Shown here: piece by piece, positions 54,201-64,000 of the stretch
Layout: each line of letters begins with the position of its first letter
Position numbering within the stretch: the first letter of the stretch is position 1
Origin: Phallusia mammillata
Taxonomy: Eukaryota > Chordata > Ascidiacea > Phlebobranchia > Ascidiidae
Assembly: GCA_003260075.1 (NCBI GenBank)
Contig: QLIY01000031.1
Location: forward strand, 49,652 to 113,651
Length of the DNA stretch: 64,000 nucleotides
Direction of reading: 5' to 3'
Position numbers and translations under genes: made by a program
Notes under the pieces: model-generated
The model's database searches: none
What the model saw: the letters and a program-made list of their open reading frames with translations, nothing else
What the model was told of the DNA's origin: nothing

Positions 54201-56864
54201 CAATGAAAACATTTGTTTGTTTTTTTGACCAGTTTTACATTGTATTTTGACTTTCTTTGTATGTAAGTTGGGTGCCTGTTATAACACACATCTTTTGCTG
54301 AAAAAAAAGCATATAAAATATGCATTGTATCCATATGGAATATTAAGCATACATTTGTGACAGGTATGAGCGATCTTGTTTCCCCAATTTTTGTTGTGTT
54401 AAATAACGAAGCCCAAGCCTATGTTTGTTTCTGTGGCATTATGGGGCGTTTGCAAGAAAACTTTCTGCGTGATGGAACTTCAATGTCCACCAAATTCAAA
54501 GTAAGTCCTCAAGAATAAACTTACTTACAGTAATAGTCACAACACAAGTATACACAACTGAAATAAAAGCCATTCATTCAAAGAAACATCTATATTATAT
54601 GAACAATGTTAGTAAGGTACTTGAAAATGTTGAAAGGACTATCTTTATGTGCCTGAACTGAAACATGTCTTGATATCGATCATATTTATGAAAACCCATT
54701 TGCTTACATAAGCACATAGGTGTTTCCCTTCATGACTAAGTTGTTTACATTTCCTGAATAAGTCAATTGTTGAATGATTTATTCACCTAGCAGTCTATAC
54801 CTGAGCAAACCATAACAGCTACAATGTCTCTAGAATGGGTTAAATTAAATTACCAGCGTTTTCAATTACTTCAAAATAGTCCTATCACTTATGTGCTGAC
54901 TTTTAGAGGCCAATATATATCACAAAATATCAAGATATGTCACAATAATAAACAACCCACTAATCTTCTAAACTTGTTTTTCATAAATATGTAACACCAT
55001 GTATTTATTTTAACATATAAAACATATCGAACTAATATGAAACTAGTGCAAACTGAACCGAGCATTAATATAGCATATTCATGCCCTGCTATGATACAAA
55101 ACTAGTGTTGGAAAGGGTATCCAAGAACAAAAATGACTGTTGTTTTAAATGCGTTGGATTGTGGAAAATGTGTAATTGTGGGGTCTGTACAGCTTAGTAC
55201 ACCGCTGGTGGCATAAGGGACCTCAGAAAGTTACAAAACCAGTGTGGAATAGGGAATGTTCATGACGTCAGAATGTATGGAGCGTGCTCAGCCGACCACC
55301 GAGCATTAAAATGAGACTCGGCCAAACAGAACATTTGAGGTTTTGGGTCATCACTACTTCTTAATGTTGTTTTTTCCTAAATAAATAAGAGATGTTTTAT
55401 ATTTTCAGCATCTCTCTCTGCTAGTGAGGCATCAGGACCCAGAATTTTTTTCTTATCTTCAATCCCTGAGTGCAGACAACATGTTTTTCTGTTATCGATG
55501 GCTCCTACTTGAAATGAAAAGAGAATTCTCATTCGACGATGCCATCACAGTATTAGAGGTAAAATGATGGCATCAATTTAAATCTGTTTGTAGTGTTACG
55601 AAGCAATTTTGAAACTTTGGCAGCTCATAAAGAACGTGCAAATAAATTTACCGACTTGAATTGTCACAGAAACCAAGCAGTTTAGTATGAAACATAAAGG
55701 TTTGGGCATTTAGTGAACCTTAACTTCAAAAGAAATGATAATTCTTTATGTAAAGTCTTAATGTATAGTTTGGTACAAAGCTGCATAGCCGATCTTCTAC
55801 ACAAAAGTTTGTTCTCAAGTAAACACAATTTTCTTCTTAGTTAAACTACTTTTTGTCGTGTTGATCGAAAAAGACCATTGTATGTCAGGCTTATTGAAGG
55901 CGCTATACCGAATCAACAAGGCATTATATTGAATCGAGCCCTAGCTTTCCCGTATGGCAAGGCGCAGGCTAGAAATATCTTCATCTAGGACTAATGTTCT
56001 ACCAACTGAGCTGCAGAGGCCCAGTGGCAAACCCACCAAAAGTCGAATCACAAGCGCTGATGCTTGCCTTTTAGACTGGCTTGATGCGGTATAACACCTA
56101 CAATGGCTCTCGTGTACTATGAAAAGTTTCATTTTGTTAAAAAATGTGTCAACATATTTATAAAGGAAAAAGTTCTGTGGTCACCATTATTAAGTTCATA
56201 AATATGAGTGCTCGATTGAACTAGAAAATCAAGATAGATTTATAAAATATTTTTGCATATTTTTCTTGTTTTACAGGTGATGTGGAGTTCCTTACCACCG
56301 CAACCTCCAGACATTGATCTCCCATTGGAAGACTACAACGGGCTAAACAATGATAAAGACCAAACTTTTGCTGTTGGATGTCAAGATTTGAAAACAGGAT
56401 CCCCATCCCCTCAAACCATTTCTACATCCACCTCAGAAGATACCTCAAACTCTTGCATGGATGATTTCAATTCGGGATTAGAATTAGGCAATGGTGAAGA
56501 CCCACCAGTAGAGCTAAACAACATTGTTGAAATTGTGGACTATGCCACAGAGGACTCAATCAAAAATTCACCCCAACGCCATCGCAAAAAAACCTCGCAT
56601 AACACTAATAGTGATAACCAAGCACCTTTGGAACCTTTACCTCCCCCAGAGGAATTTGGATGCGGAAACCCATTTTTGCTTTTTGTATGCCTTGCTGTTC
56701 TGTTAGAGGAGCGAGACTATTTGTTAGCAGAACAGAAGGAGTATGATGACTTTGTTATGCATTTTGATCGCATGGTGCGAAGCCACTGTCCCAAAAAAGT
56801 GCTCTCAAAAGCAATGAGGCTCTTTGCAGAGTATCTTAAATCAGCTTCAATACAAACATTGTAG
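49052..56864 (+). CDS. TBC1D25: TBC1D25 / OATL1-like Rab GTPase-activating protein, complete, 11 exons
   Basis: Rab-GAP of the TBC family; vertebrate TBC1D25 (OATL1) acts on Rab33B and binds ATG8/LC3 proteins in autophagosome maturation. Exons: 49052-49108, 49341-49450, 49902-50025, 50384-50508, 50670-50821, 51906-52094, 52978-53080, 53657-53763, 54364-54500, 55409-55558, 56277-56864. They sum to 1,842 bp, i.e. 613 residues plus stop, close to vertebrate length (about 690). The N-terminal 100 residues are PB1-like (ending LTDWDLDAAFMTSSDPHLRL). The TBC domain runs from PEELRLRVYHGGVVPALRKV to the C-terminal FDRMVR. The arginine finger is in WKDVLRTDR and the glutamine finger in SYCQG, both intact, so catalytic activity is expected. 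A disordered acidic/serine insert splits the TBC domain, as in vertebrates, before EFGCGNPFLLFVCLAVLLEE. All introns are GT-AG and in phase. Identity is by recall of the vertebrate sequence. Confidence 0.95.
49341..49450 (+). CDS. TBC1D25: TBC1D25 exon 2
   Basis: Encodes KFAGYFNPESKSFAVDPHLT and FDDLQKILVEAFNLNG, the first half of the PB1-like domain. Acceptor TTTCAG, donor GTAATA. Confidence 0.92.
49902..50025 (+). CDS. TBC1D25: TBC1D25 exon 3
   Basis: Encodes PFHITYLCRDDVGENVFLSM then LTDWDLDAAFMTSSDPHLRL, the second half of the PB1-like domain with its acidic DWDLD motif. Donor GTTACA. Confidence 0.93.
50079..50342. repeat. Tandem duplication in TBC1D25 intron 3
   Basis: GCTATTTTCAAATATATTGC at 50079 and again at 50212 starts two diverged units that both continue through CAATGTTGAA(A/C). 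No C spacer, unlike the other duplications. Confidence 0.8.
50384..50508 (+). CDS. TBC1D25: TBC1D25 exon 4
   Basis: Encodes a poorly conserved linker (LDAEPYKDGLMSKMKDYESP and following) in phase with its neighbours. Acceptor CATAG, donor GTAATT. Confidence 0.88.
50670..50821 (+). CDS. TBC1D25: TBC1D25 exon 5
   Basis: Linker encoding NQILALPNVQKPWMSSLGNA and a Gly/Asn/Ser-rich tail. It lies in the region equivalent to the vertebrate LC3-binding segment; no certain LIR motif was identified. Acceptor TTTCTTCAG, donor GTAAAT. Confidence 0.9.
51107..51572. mobile_element. hAT-type element, TSD ATTTAAAC, in TBC1D25 intron 5
   Basis: CAGGGGTGTGCAACC and GGTTGCACACCCCTG termini, flanked by ATTTAAAC at 51099-51106 and 51573-51580. 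Contains C run 51196-51241. No transposase. A second partial hAT start, CAGGGGTCCGCAAC, lies just upstream at about 51012. Confidence 0.92.
51906..52094 (+). CDS. TBC1D25: TBC1D25 exon 6: start of TBC domain
   Basis: Encodes DDVEFRTYLDENGRLKRPEE, LRLRVYHGGVVPALRKVVWR and LTGEERMSYMKRKT, an almost direct match to vertebrate TBC1D25. Preceding intron carries an hAT element. Confidence 0.95.
52978..53080 (+). CDS. TBC1D25: TBC1D25 exon 7: arginine finger
   Basis: Encodes QYQQLRATWQARADDEHVKY then WKDVLRTDR. The final arginine-bearing motif supplies the catalytic arginine of TBC proteins. Acceptor TTAACAG, donor GTATGA. Confidence 0.94.
53657..53763 (+). CDS. TBC1D25: TBC1D25 exon 8: glutamine finger
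   Basis: Encodes SHPFFEGHDDNPNTICLLNI and THPKVSYCQG; the YCQG motif is the catalytic glutamine finger. Acceptor TTTTTTCAG, donor GTTAGG. Confidence 0.94.
54364..54500 (+). CDS. TBC1D25: TBC1D25 exon 9
   Basis: Encodes GMSDLVSPIFVVLNNEAQAY, VCFCGIMGRLQENFLRDG and STKFK, matching the TBC core. Donor GTAAGT. Confidence 0.94.
55409..55558 (+). CDS. TBC1D25: TBC1D25 exon 10
   Basis: Encodes HLSLLVRHQDPEFFSYLQSL and NMFFCYRWLLLEMKREFSFD, characteristic TBC helices. Acceptor TTTTCAG, donor GTAAAA. Confidence 0.95.
55875..56075 (-). mobile_element. tRNA-derived SINE, family 1 (opposite orientation)
   Basis: Minus strand has the A-box-like GCAGCTCAGTTGGTAGAAC (plus positions 55995-56013), then TAGCCTGCGCCTTGCCATAC and GATTCGGTATAGCGCCTTCA, shared with the copy at 6.5 kb. 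It lies in the last intron of TBC1D25. Confidence 0.7.
56277..56864 (+). CDS. TBC1D25: TBC1D25 exon 11 (terminal)
   Basis: Starts VMWSSLPPQPPDIDLPLEDY, runs through a Ser/Asp/Pro-rich disordered insert, and returns to fold with PLPPPEEFGCGNPFLLFVCL and HFDRMVRSHCPKKVLSKAMR before the TAG stop. Acceptor TTTACAG. No AATAAA was seen close to the stop; the first reasonable one is at 58811. Confidence 0.95.
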   Translation: MMWSSLPPQPPDIDLPLEDYNGLNNDKDQTFAVGCQDLKTGSPSPQTISTSTSEDTSNSCMDDFNSGLELGNGEDPPVELNNIVEIVDYATEDSIKNSPQRHRKKTSHNTNSDNQAPLEPLPPPEEFGCGNPFLLFVCLAVLLEERDYLLAEQKEYDDFVMHFDRMVRSHCPKKVLSKAMRLFAEYLKSASIQTL

Positions 56865-57492
56865 TTTTAAGTCTTGTACTGCTTTTAAGGCCACATTAAC
56901 AACTATTCTATGGGTTGCCAAGCAACAAAGAAAAATGTGCCTTTAAATGAATGTTTTGGTTGGAGGATAAAATGTTTTTTGCCACTTAAAAGCTAGCAGG
57001 CTATTTGGAGGTTAACATTGGTTTTAAACTAGAAGTACTTTGGCAAAAATCAAATGCATCCATTAGTCCAGGGTCTATATCCAGTTTTGCATCTGATTCT
57101 GAAGGGTTTTGGGTTTTTGATTTTTTTCATGCTTGGTGAAAAACACATAGCAACGCATTCATAGTCAAGATGTGGTCCTAGATAATTGCAAGAGCCTTTA
57201 CAACTGCTAAGTATGTGTCTGTTACGAATTCTTATAACACACTTGGTGTCCATTATTTTTGTTTGTTGGGTATTCTGAAAGTTAGTTTAACTGTCCCGAA
57301 TATATTTTATGTGCAATCATTGCTACATGTCAATTTGCACTTGTGTTTTTTGCCTTTCTTCAACCTGTTGCGTGTTTTTTATTTGCATCTATGTTTTCTA
57401 ATTATTTTTGCACAAACTTCGAAACATTCCACATACACACAGCAGAACCAACACAAGACTCCAAATTGACAATTTTTTTTCCCAAAATTGCT

Positions 57493-58096
57493 TACCGTAT
57501 ATACTCGCGTATAGGTCACAACTTTTTTCCTTATATTTTAAAAAAAATATATAGGTGCGACCTATCCGCTCGACATAAGTGCAAATCGCCACCAAGTCGG
57601 AACAAAATTGAAAGTTTTCGGCTATTGCAAGTACCGTGTTTTCCGGTCGGCTTATTGGGCGGATATAACGTATTTATTCGAGTATAACGCGCAAAATTTC
57701 ATCCTAATTTTCAATAAAAAATTAAGGGTGCGCGTTATAGACGCGAATTGTAGTGGAAATGTGCTATCGAATACGGGTACATGCGCTCGTGCACGCACAT
57801 ACCAATGCGAGACAGTTTCATGAGCGCACACGCACATGCGCCAGCTCAGCTTGAGTTGGATTTTCCCGCTTTGTTGAGAAAACATAGTTTTGCGGTTACA
57901 ATGCAATGCAGTTCAATGGTAAAAAACAACCAATTGCACAAGTTATTTATGCAAAAAAGCTGGGGAAATGGCCTTTTAAATCCCTAGATTTTTCAGTGCG
58001 ACTTATGTGCGAGTCAACTCTAAATTACACTTTTTTAACCAAAAACTAATAGTGCGACCTACACGGTGGCGCGACCTATAGGCGAGTATATACGGT
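57493..58096. mobile_element. Inverted-repeat element (TACCGTATATACTCGCGTAT family)
   Basis: Left TACCGTATATACTCGCGTAT mirrors the right AGGCGAGTATATACGGTA; subterminal GCGACCTAT/ATAGGTC repeats recur. About 600 bp. A second, related start (TACCGTGTTTTCCGGTCGGC, about 57631) and GCGCGTTATAGACGCG suggest an insertion of another family inside it. No transposase frame. Lies downstream of TBC1D25. Confidence 0.75.
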
Positions 58097-59700
58097 AGTT
58101 TACAACAAATACATCTTTAAAGAGTTGCTGTAGTTCTTGCAGTTAACTTTGCACTACTGAACTTTTGGACTGATCATTTGTCATGTGTACCATTTTTGGT
58201 GCATAGTTAAGCAACAAAAAACGAATTGTTTTGTTTTATTTATTGATGTCTGGTGTTATTTGTGCTTATTACTCGTTTAAGAAAAATGCATTTGCAAACT
58301 TTCCGTTAGTTGGTGAACCTTTTATCAAAGTCGTTTCCAAATTTACAACTTTATTTCTTCAAATGTCATGGCTGGTTGTTGATAAACATGTGTCTGTGTT
58401 ATTAGTACTATTTAATTTATTTTGCATCTTCTGTTTGTTTGCATTGCGTACGAACAGCGACGCTCGTTTCAATTTAGGTGTACGTTTTATTTCCGCGTGG
58501 TGGCGCTGGTGGCACAAAATATTTATTCGCGCTGGGGCCAGTGGTCGTAAGTGTCTGTAGCAAACCGGGTGTGCCAAATTTTGCCTCATCTACTTAAAAA
58601 AATACACAACAGAAGTAAACTAGTGTTCTGTACCACTTAAAACAGTTAAAAGTCGTTAAAAATGTTTGACCTGATTCACAATTTCAACAAAACATTTTCT
58701 TTGTTACAGTGACACGCGAATCGCTTTCACTGTCCCTGGAATTTAAGTTTGCCAGGGATGTGTGAAGTAATGGTGCAATACATTTATAAGCTGTAAGCTT
58801 GGTGTAGTGGAATAAAATGATATTTTCCAAAAAAATCTTTCTGATGATATGTGTGAATTTTATTCATCTATGTTTAGTTAAATTCCTGGAAAAGAGGATT
58901 TTTTTTAAATAAGGAGTACTTCAAACTACGCAATCTACAAATAAAACTTATGAAAATGTTGACGGATGAGGCTGTTAGGATTGGGGTGAAGGTTTATAAT
59001 TGCAATATTATCACAGTTCGATCTCAGATCCCCTTTTCGCGCTATTATTCTTACAAGCATTACCATACGGTACCAAGCGGTGTTTAGTACCACCCTCAAT
59101 GCATGTGAGAATATTAAGTCGCAAGGGTATCTGAGATTGAATTATAACGATATTGCAGTTATAAACCCCCACCCTATAGCCCTAAATTCCACAACCGTCA
59201 TCATTTTTGAAGTTTCATACGTCTTATAAGTAGCTTGCGTATTTCATTGGAACCCACCCTAAAACGCCCAAACAGTTTTCCCACAACGCTACCCACTATT
59301 GCAGATCAAATTACCTTGGTTGACAACTATTGGTTTATAAGCGGTCGTTTGACGAAACGGTTTGAAATTTCAGTCTTTACATGTTTTGTTTTAGAAATTT
59401 AAAAGCTCAGTGTAATTATACACAGGATTACTGTATCGCTGGGAGATATAACTAAGTAGCAAATTTAAGAAAACTTTTTAAGTTGTGACACGTTATTTTA
59501 CAATTATTTTTAGTCTCATAAGCCTGCATACCTTTCATGCAAATTTTTGTCTTCATCACATTTTAGCATTAATTATTAAAAGCAATAGCACTACGACCAA
59601 GCCACCGTCTTTTTAAGGAAAAAAACATCGTAACAAAATAGCTTCATAAAATTTGTGTGCGCCCTGATGTCGAATCAAAACGCTCCCGTACCTATAATAG

Positions 59701-59869
59701 CAGCGGTTCCCAAACTGGGGTCCGCGGTCCTTTAGGGCAGGGGTCCGCAAATACTTTTTGGCGCGACCCTAAAAAAATTGCTCTAAATTCTCGCGACCCA
59801 AGCATTTTGCAAAAATGCTCTAAATTCTCGCGACCTAAGCATTTTAGCATGTACGTTTGTGGAAAATAC

Positions 59870-59962
<93 letters not shown>

Positions 59963-60398
59963 GCTCTGTGTTGAGAACACAGCTAATCAGAAAACGCATG
60001 CTTGCATATGTGCCGTTACTTTTTGCATTGTTACATAGTCATACGTAACAATGCAATAATAATGAAAAGGTTAAAAAAGCGGAAATTCATTAATACTGTA
60101 GATGCGATGCTTATATTCATGGGAAATTTAATATATTTCGCGACCCAGACTGGAAGGTNNNNNNNNNNNNNNNNNAAAAATGCAATTGTTCGCGCACAAT
60201 CGTAATGTTTTTGTCCTGTTTGTGATGTCACATGCTGTCTTTGGATGATTATTATGCGCAATTTTGCATAACTAGCTAAAATCCTGCAATCAACTTTCGT
60301 TTTTATGAAATACACATTTAGGCTTAAGGACCGCGAGCCCTCGAAATAATGGCAAAGGGAACGTTTTGAAAAAATATGAAAAAGTTTGGGAACCACTG
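59701..60398. mobile_element. hAT-type element, TSD TATAATAG, with nested hAT end and 88-C run
   Basis: CAGCGGTTCCCAAACT and AGTTTGGGAACCACTG termini with TATAATAG at 59693-59700 and 60399-60406. A second terminus, CAGGGGTCCGCAAATA, starts at about 59738, suggesting nesting. C run 59873-59960 and 17 N at 60159-60175 lie inside. Confidence 0.88.
60159..60175. other. Assembly gap (17 N)
   Basis: Literal N run inside the hAT element at 59.7-60.4 kb. Confidence 1.
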
Positions 60399-61059
60399 TA
60401 TAATAGGAAACTACTTGCCAATATAATTACCCTGGTATGACTACCCAAACTACATTGTATAGCTTCATGGTGAATCAATTAGAATTATTTTCAATTGCAC
60501 TTCAAATTTATGTTTTCAGACTGTAGAGACATTGCCTGATACCTAACATGGAGTAAAATTTCGTTTTGGTGGACATCTATGGTGAAATAGACACCAATAA
60601 AAATTGTGCGAATGTTTAAAAACACCTATATTTGTTGCGAAGATCCTATTTCAGTTCATGTATACAGTTCTTACATAAGCAAGTGTTTAAATGTGTTGGT
60701 CACATCAGCTTAACGTTCGTTGAGAACTTTCAATACTGACAAGGATTCTATAAATTGACTTTTAAACTCTTGTTTGTCACCTTACCTTCCAGTAGCAAAA
60801 CACGTCCCTTGTGTGCTATATAGGCACATGTTATGAATAAAACAATATAATGACCGACAATCCTATCTCAAAGTCTCGATTTTCGCTTGGGAACGATTGG
60901 ATTCCCATCTCGATGAGCGTCAATTATTAATGACGACACGACAACGTCATGGGCACGTCACACGATCTGAGGCCCTTTAAAACTATTCAGGTGCAAATTT
61001 TGAACTTGTATAGAGTTGATTACGTCATAAATGACTTGGTTTGACTCATAGTTGATATT

Positions 61060-61315
61060 TTGTTCGGTAAAATACACCATTTTTCGGATCGAAACCAAAG
61101 CGCCTTATCGCCTATGCGAGAGGCAACTTGTCAAACCAGTTGTTTCTGCTACAGAGTTGTAAACGGGCCTGAAATTTGAGCCCAAATTCGGCCCGAAATC
61201 AAAAGTACAAGCGCGAAACCCGGCCCGAACCCGAATCGAAGCCCGTTTAAGCCCGAAAGTTTGATTGACAGGCCTATACGCCGAAGCCTCAGGAAAGACA
61301 AGACAACTATTTTTA
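61060..61315. repeat. Dispersed GCCCGA-rich repeat, copy 2
   Basis: Longer copy with repeated GCCCGAA/GGCCCGAA words (AACCCGGCCCGAACCCGAAT), same block order as copy 1 at 47.2 kb. Confidence 0.65.
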
Positions 61316-62703
61316 TAAAAGTTAGAAAGATTGGGTATAAACTTGTGTAGCTCGTTACATTTAGGTAATAACAAATGACGTTGCGTGTTTTCACATATTT
61401 TGGTTCAACGCCATTTCTCCTGGGAGTATTTTAAAGGCTGCATGATGCCATGTGTGATCGTTAACTCATGTTCTCCCTGTTTTATCTGTCAATTTGTTTG
61501 ATTTATTACAGTACATGGTAAGGTGCAATACGTTATCGATTTTTCACACCTGCAGACGCCATGCATATCCTCACGTAAAACCCTAAATGGAATTACACGT
61601 TAAAGTGATTCCTGCATCGAACCTTCAACACAAAATTAAGTCTTAAATCGCTGATAGTTTGATCGGAAATGTTCTTGCTGAAACATTAAACAAAAAAATA
61701 CTTGTTCAGTCAGTTTTTTTAAACGTTCAGCCCTTTTCTAAGACAACATTACATTGAGACAAGAATATTTCCAAAACCAAAGGTGTAAAAATTTTGATTT
61801 TTCTCAAATATAACAATTCACAAACCACGGACAAATTTACACCTGATATGCAAAAAAATTTCTTTGGCTTAAATGTAAAGAAATGCAAGGCGTTGTTTGA
61901 GGCGTAGAAATGATTAATGTAAAATGTTCACTTGTTTTTACGTTTTCATGCACTATATATAGCGTATACGCTATGAAGCAGCACACTGTTGTTTGCGAGA
62001 AGAGTTTATTTACAATTATGAATCAGAAATATTTAAAAACGGGCAAGGTAAAAAATCTGGGGTGAGTATCTGTGTTCAAATGTTTACATTTTTTCACACA
62101 ACCTTTTCTATAAATTTTTCTTTTGTTTTTACGTGTTGGAATTTTCTGGGCTCATTTTGAACGCGTTTTCGTCGCTTTAGGTACTACTATAAAGTTTACC
62201 TGCCCTTGGCATTCACCACGATGACCCGATAAAAAATGACCTGATAAGTCCCGTGACTGATTCATTTTTGGTGCCTCTGATTCAGTCGACTGTGCGGCTT
62301 GCGGCATGTAATCATGCATAATTAAATGCTTTCCCTTTTTGCTCGGTGTCAAACGCGCAGTGAGCAACACCGATTTCTCGCCAATAAATAATGAACGTTG
62401 ACACTAGGCCCGAGATCGCGGTCAGGAATATAAGCTCAGCCCCCGTGCTTCGAGTCTATTATCATCATCAGGGGGAAAGTGGGCACTATGCCATATAAAA
62501 TACAGAAAAGTTGACCTTTTTTAATACGTGCCCTTTTGGTGATGGTGCAGTTCATGGTGGAAAGGCGTAACGTAGAGTAGTTGTACAGCGTTTAAAAAGG
62601 GTGCATACAGTTTTTAATTCGCCTTCGTGTAACAGGTTATTGCTTTGATGTACAATTTTTAAAGTTCGAGATTAGGCAGTGTTAGTTGAGAAAATTGCTC
62701 CTG

Positions 62704-63115
62704 TACCGTATTTTTTCGAATGTATTCCCCGGCCTGTAAATTTTCCTACCGGTGGTGCGGCTTACAAGCAAGGTGGCATATAATCGAGGGCGCCTTAGAT
62801 TTTAATATTATACCGATATTATTTCCACATCCCTGCTTTTTGTTTTATTTTACTTTCAAAATTATCTTGCCTGTTGGATTTACACGTCAACACACGCTAC
62901 GCTGGGTAAAACTATTTGCGTGACTAACAATCGTTGACAAATAGTTGTGTACAACTATAGTATACTCTGCAACCACAGAAAGAAGTTTCATAAAACAATA
63001 GTATCAAAAATCACCCCCTGCCGTTTCAATCTAAGCCGACTTACATTAATTGGTTGACACCATAACAGGCGGCTTTCAATCAAGGGCGGCTTACAATCGA
63101 ATGTAATAAGGTACT
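62704..63115. mobile_element. Diverged inverted-repeat element, related to 2.0 kb
   Basis: Left TACCGTATTTTTTCGAATGT and right CTTACAATCGAATGTAATAA with GGTA form imperfect inverted ends; internal GGCGGCTT and TAATCGAGGGCGCC are of the same style as the 2-kb element. Confidence 0.5.
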
Positions 63116-63299
63116 TAGCGAAGTCGGATTTTTATGACCGTTGATTTGTCTATTCGTTTGTTTGTTTTTGAATTTAAGGCAAAAAGTATGTGGGCAAATA
63201 AAATTTTTGACTCAATTTATTACCATCTATTAAAACCTGTTTTGTGCAAATGCAAACTTAATGACGGTTTTTGCCCGCGGGCCAACGTGTTTTTGCTAA

Positions 63300-63545
63300 A
63301 TTTATAACCTTAAGTTAGTACACACATATATGGGATTGAAGAAAATTGTGGATTTTGTTGTGTCAACACCATATACTAACTAATTATTTCTTTTTACCGG
63401 TAAATAAATTTTAATGGAAAGCTTGTGTGAAGTCGCCACAACCCAAAAACTTAATCCAAACTATGGCGGGCCATATGCAACACAATTTGACGACCTGCGG
63501 GCTACGTCAAATGCTGCCGTGGGCTGCACTTTGGACACCCCAGGC
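63300..63545. mobile_element. hAT terminus, decayed
   Basis: GGGCTGCACTTTGGACACCC followed by CAGGCC (to about 63545), preceded by GCGGGCCA-type sequence, resembles an hAT right end. The matching left end is not evident. Confidence 0.4.
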
Positions 63546-63631
63546 CTACAGGACACGCTGTGTAACTTTTACCACTAAACTAAAGCTGAAACAGTTTTGC
63601 AGGCAATCGGACCGGACGAACATCAGTAAAA

Positions 63632-63970
63632 ATGGTGAAAATAAACTTGTTATGTCTGATATTGGCAGCTGTGCTTCTATTCACATCGGCCGAAAGTCTT
63701 TCACCAGAAATTTGCTGCGCTGGAGGAAAAATGGCGGCCACTCCAAGTTGTCGGCGCTTTTGTGAAGTGATGAGCGTTCTTAACGGCGGAAGTGCGGAAG
63801 GCATTACCACCACCGGAAAACGATCTTATCCTAGCAGATCCATGCTGTCTAGAATAATCAATCGACAAACTGGAAAACCATACGGAAGACTCTGTCATTA
63901 CAAATATTCTGTTGTGATTTGTTGGAATACAGACACTCTGTCGCCAGTTGGTTATTTTGGAAACCTGTAG
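63632..63970 (+). CDS. Small secreted cysteine-rich protein, RECK N-terminal knot-like
   Basis: 112-codon frame with a clear signal peptide (basic MVKI, hydrophobic NLLCLILAAVLLF, small residues TSAES). The mature part has the pattern CC-x10-C-x3-C, later C-x7-C-W-N (LCHYKYSVVICWN). The five-cysteine repeats of RECK, a membrane-anchored metalloprotease inhibitor and Wnt co-receptor, show CC-x8-C-x3-C and C-x7-W-N-C. The resemblance is to pattern, not close identity. RECK is far longer with many exons, so this may be its first coding exon, with splicing at the GTTATT near 63949, or an independent short protein. Start chosen for the signal peptide. A decayed hAT end lies about 90 bp upstream. 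Confidence 0.55.
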   Translation: MVKINLLCLILAAVLLFTSAESLSPEICCAGGKMAATPSCRRFCEVMSVLNGGSAEGITTTGKRSYPSRSMLSRIINRQTGKPYGRLCHYKYSVVICWNTDTLSPVGYFGNL

Positions 63971-64000
63971 AGAAACGAATTTTCCATGTTTTTGCTTATT

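Larger units (their letters stand above)
56865..63631. other. No recognised gene between TBC1D25 and the RECK-like frame
   Basis: Begins with the TBC1D25 3' untranslated region of unknown length (candidate AATAAA at 58811), then repeats: inverted-repeat element at 57.5 kb, hAT at 59.7 kb, GCCCGA-rich repeat at 61.1 kb, inverted-repeat element at 62.7 kb. Confidence 0.6.

Noticed and set aside
59783-60048. Poly-Pro/poly-Gly frames at 59.8-60.0 kb
   Set aside because: Same cause: the 88-C run inside an hAT element.

Overview
The window is AT-rich animal DNA containing intron-split genes, many short transposon copies and several sequence gaps. The gene families (an L-type voltage-gated calcium channel, TBC1D25/OATL1 and a RECK-like secreted protein), the modest introns and the load of small hAT and tRNA-derived repeats suggest an invertebrate chordate, most likely an ascidian tunicate. 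That placement is inference; no species-specific marker was recognised.

Left part, minus strand (about 1.1-24.3 kb): seventeen exons of a CaV1-type calcium channel alpha-1 subunit, read from right to left. They run from an N-terminal exon at 24.3-24.8 kb through domain I, the beta-binding I-II linker, domain II and the II-III linker to segment IIIS1 at 1.1 kb. Reading phase is conserved across every junction. The rest of domain III, domain IV and the C-terminus lie beyond the left edge. The true N-terminus is hidden by an 82-base C/G run, and a possible first exon lies at 36.5 kb.

Middle (about 24.9-49 kb): no recognised gene. It holds introns or flanks, repeats, paired cAMP-response-type sites at 37.1 kb, a plus-strand open frame of 122 or more codons at 36.5-37.0 kb, and two phase-compatible exons of an unidentified minus-strand gene at 45.4 and 47.7 kb.

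Right part, plus strand: a complete 11-exon TBC1D25 gene (49.05-56.86 kb, 613 residues by summing exons) with PB1-like and Rab-GAP TBC domains. A repeat-rich interval follows. At 63.6 kb there is a short secreted cysteine-rich frame resembling the N-terminal RECK knot.

The most unusual pattern is a recurring structure in which a 70-200 bp sequence is followed by a run of about 10 C and then by a near-identical copy of the same sequence. One instance has a single N in place of the C run. I read most of these as unmerged overlapping contig ends (allelic copies) with C used as gap filler, which makes the poly-Gly/poly-Pro reading frames artefacts; real duplication cannot be excluded. Other signals are hAT elements with exact 8-bp target duplications, two tRNA-derived SINE families, a dispersed repeat with a hammerhead-ribozyme-like core, and clusters of TGACGTCA.
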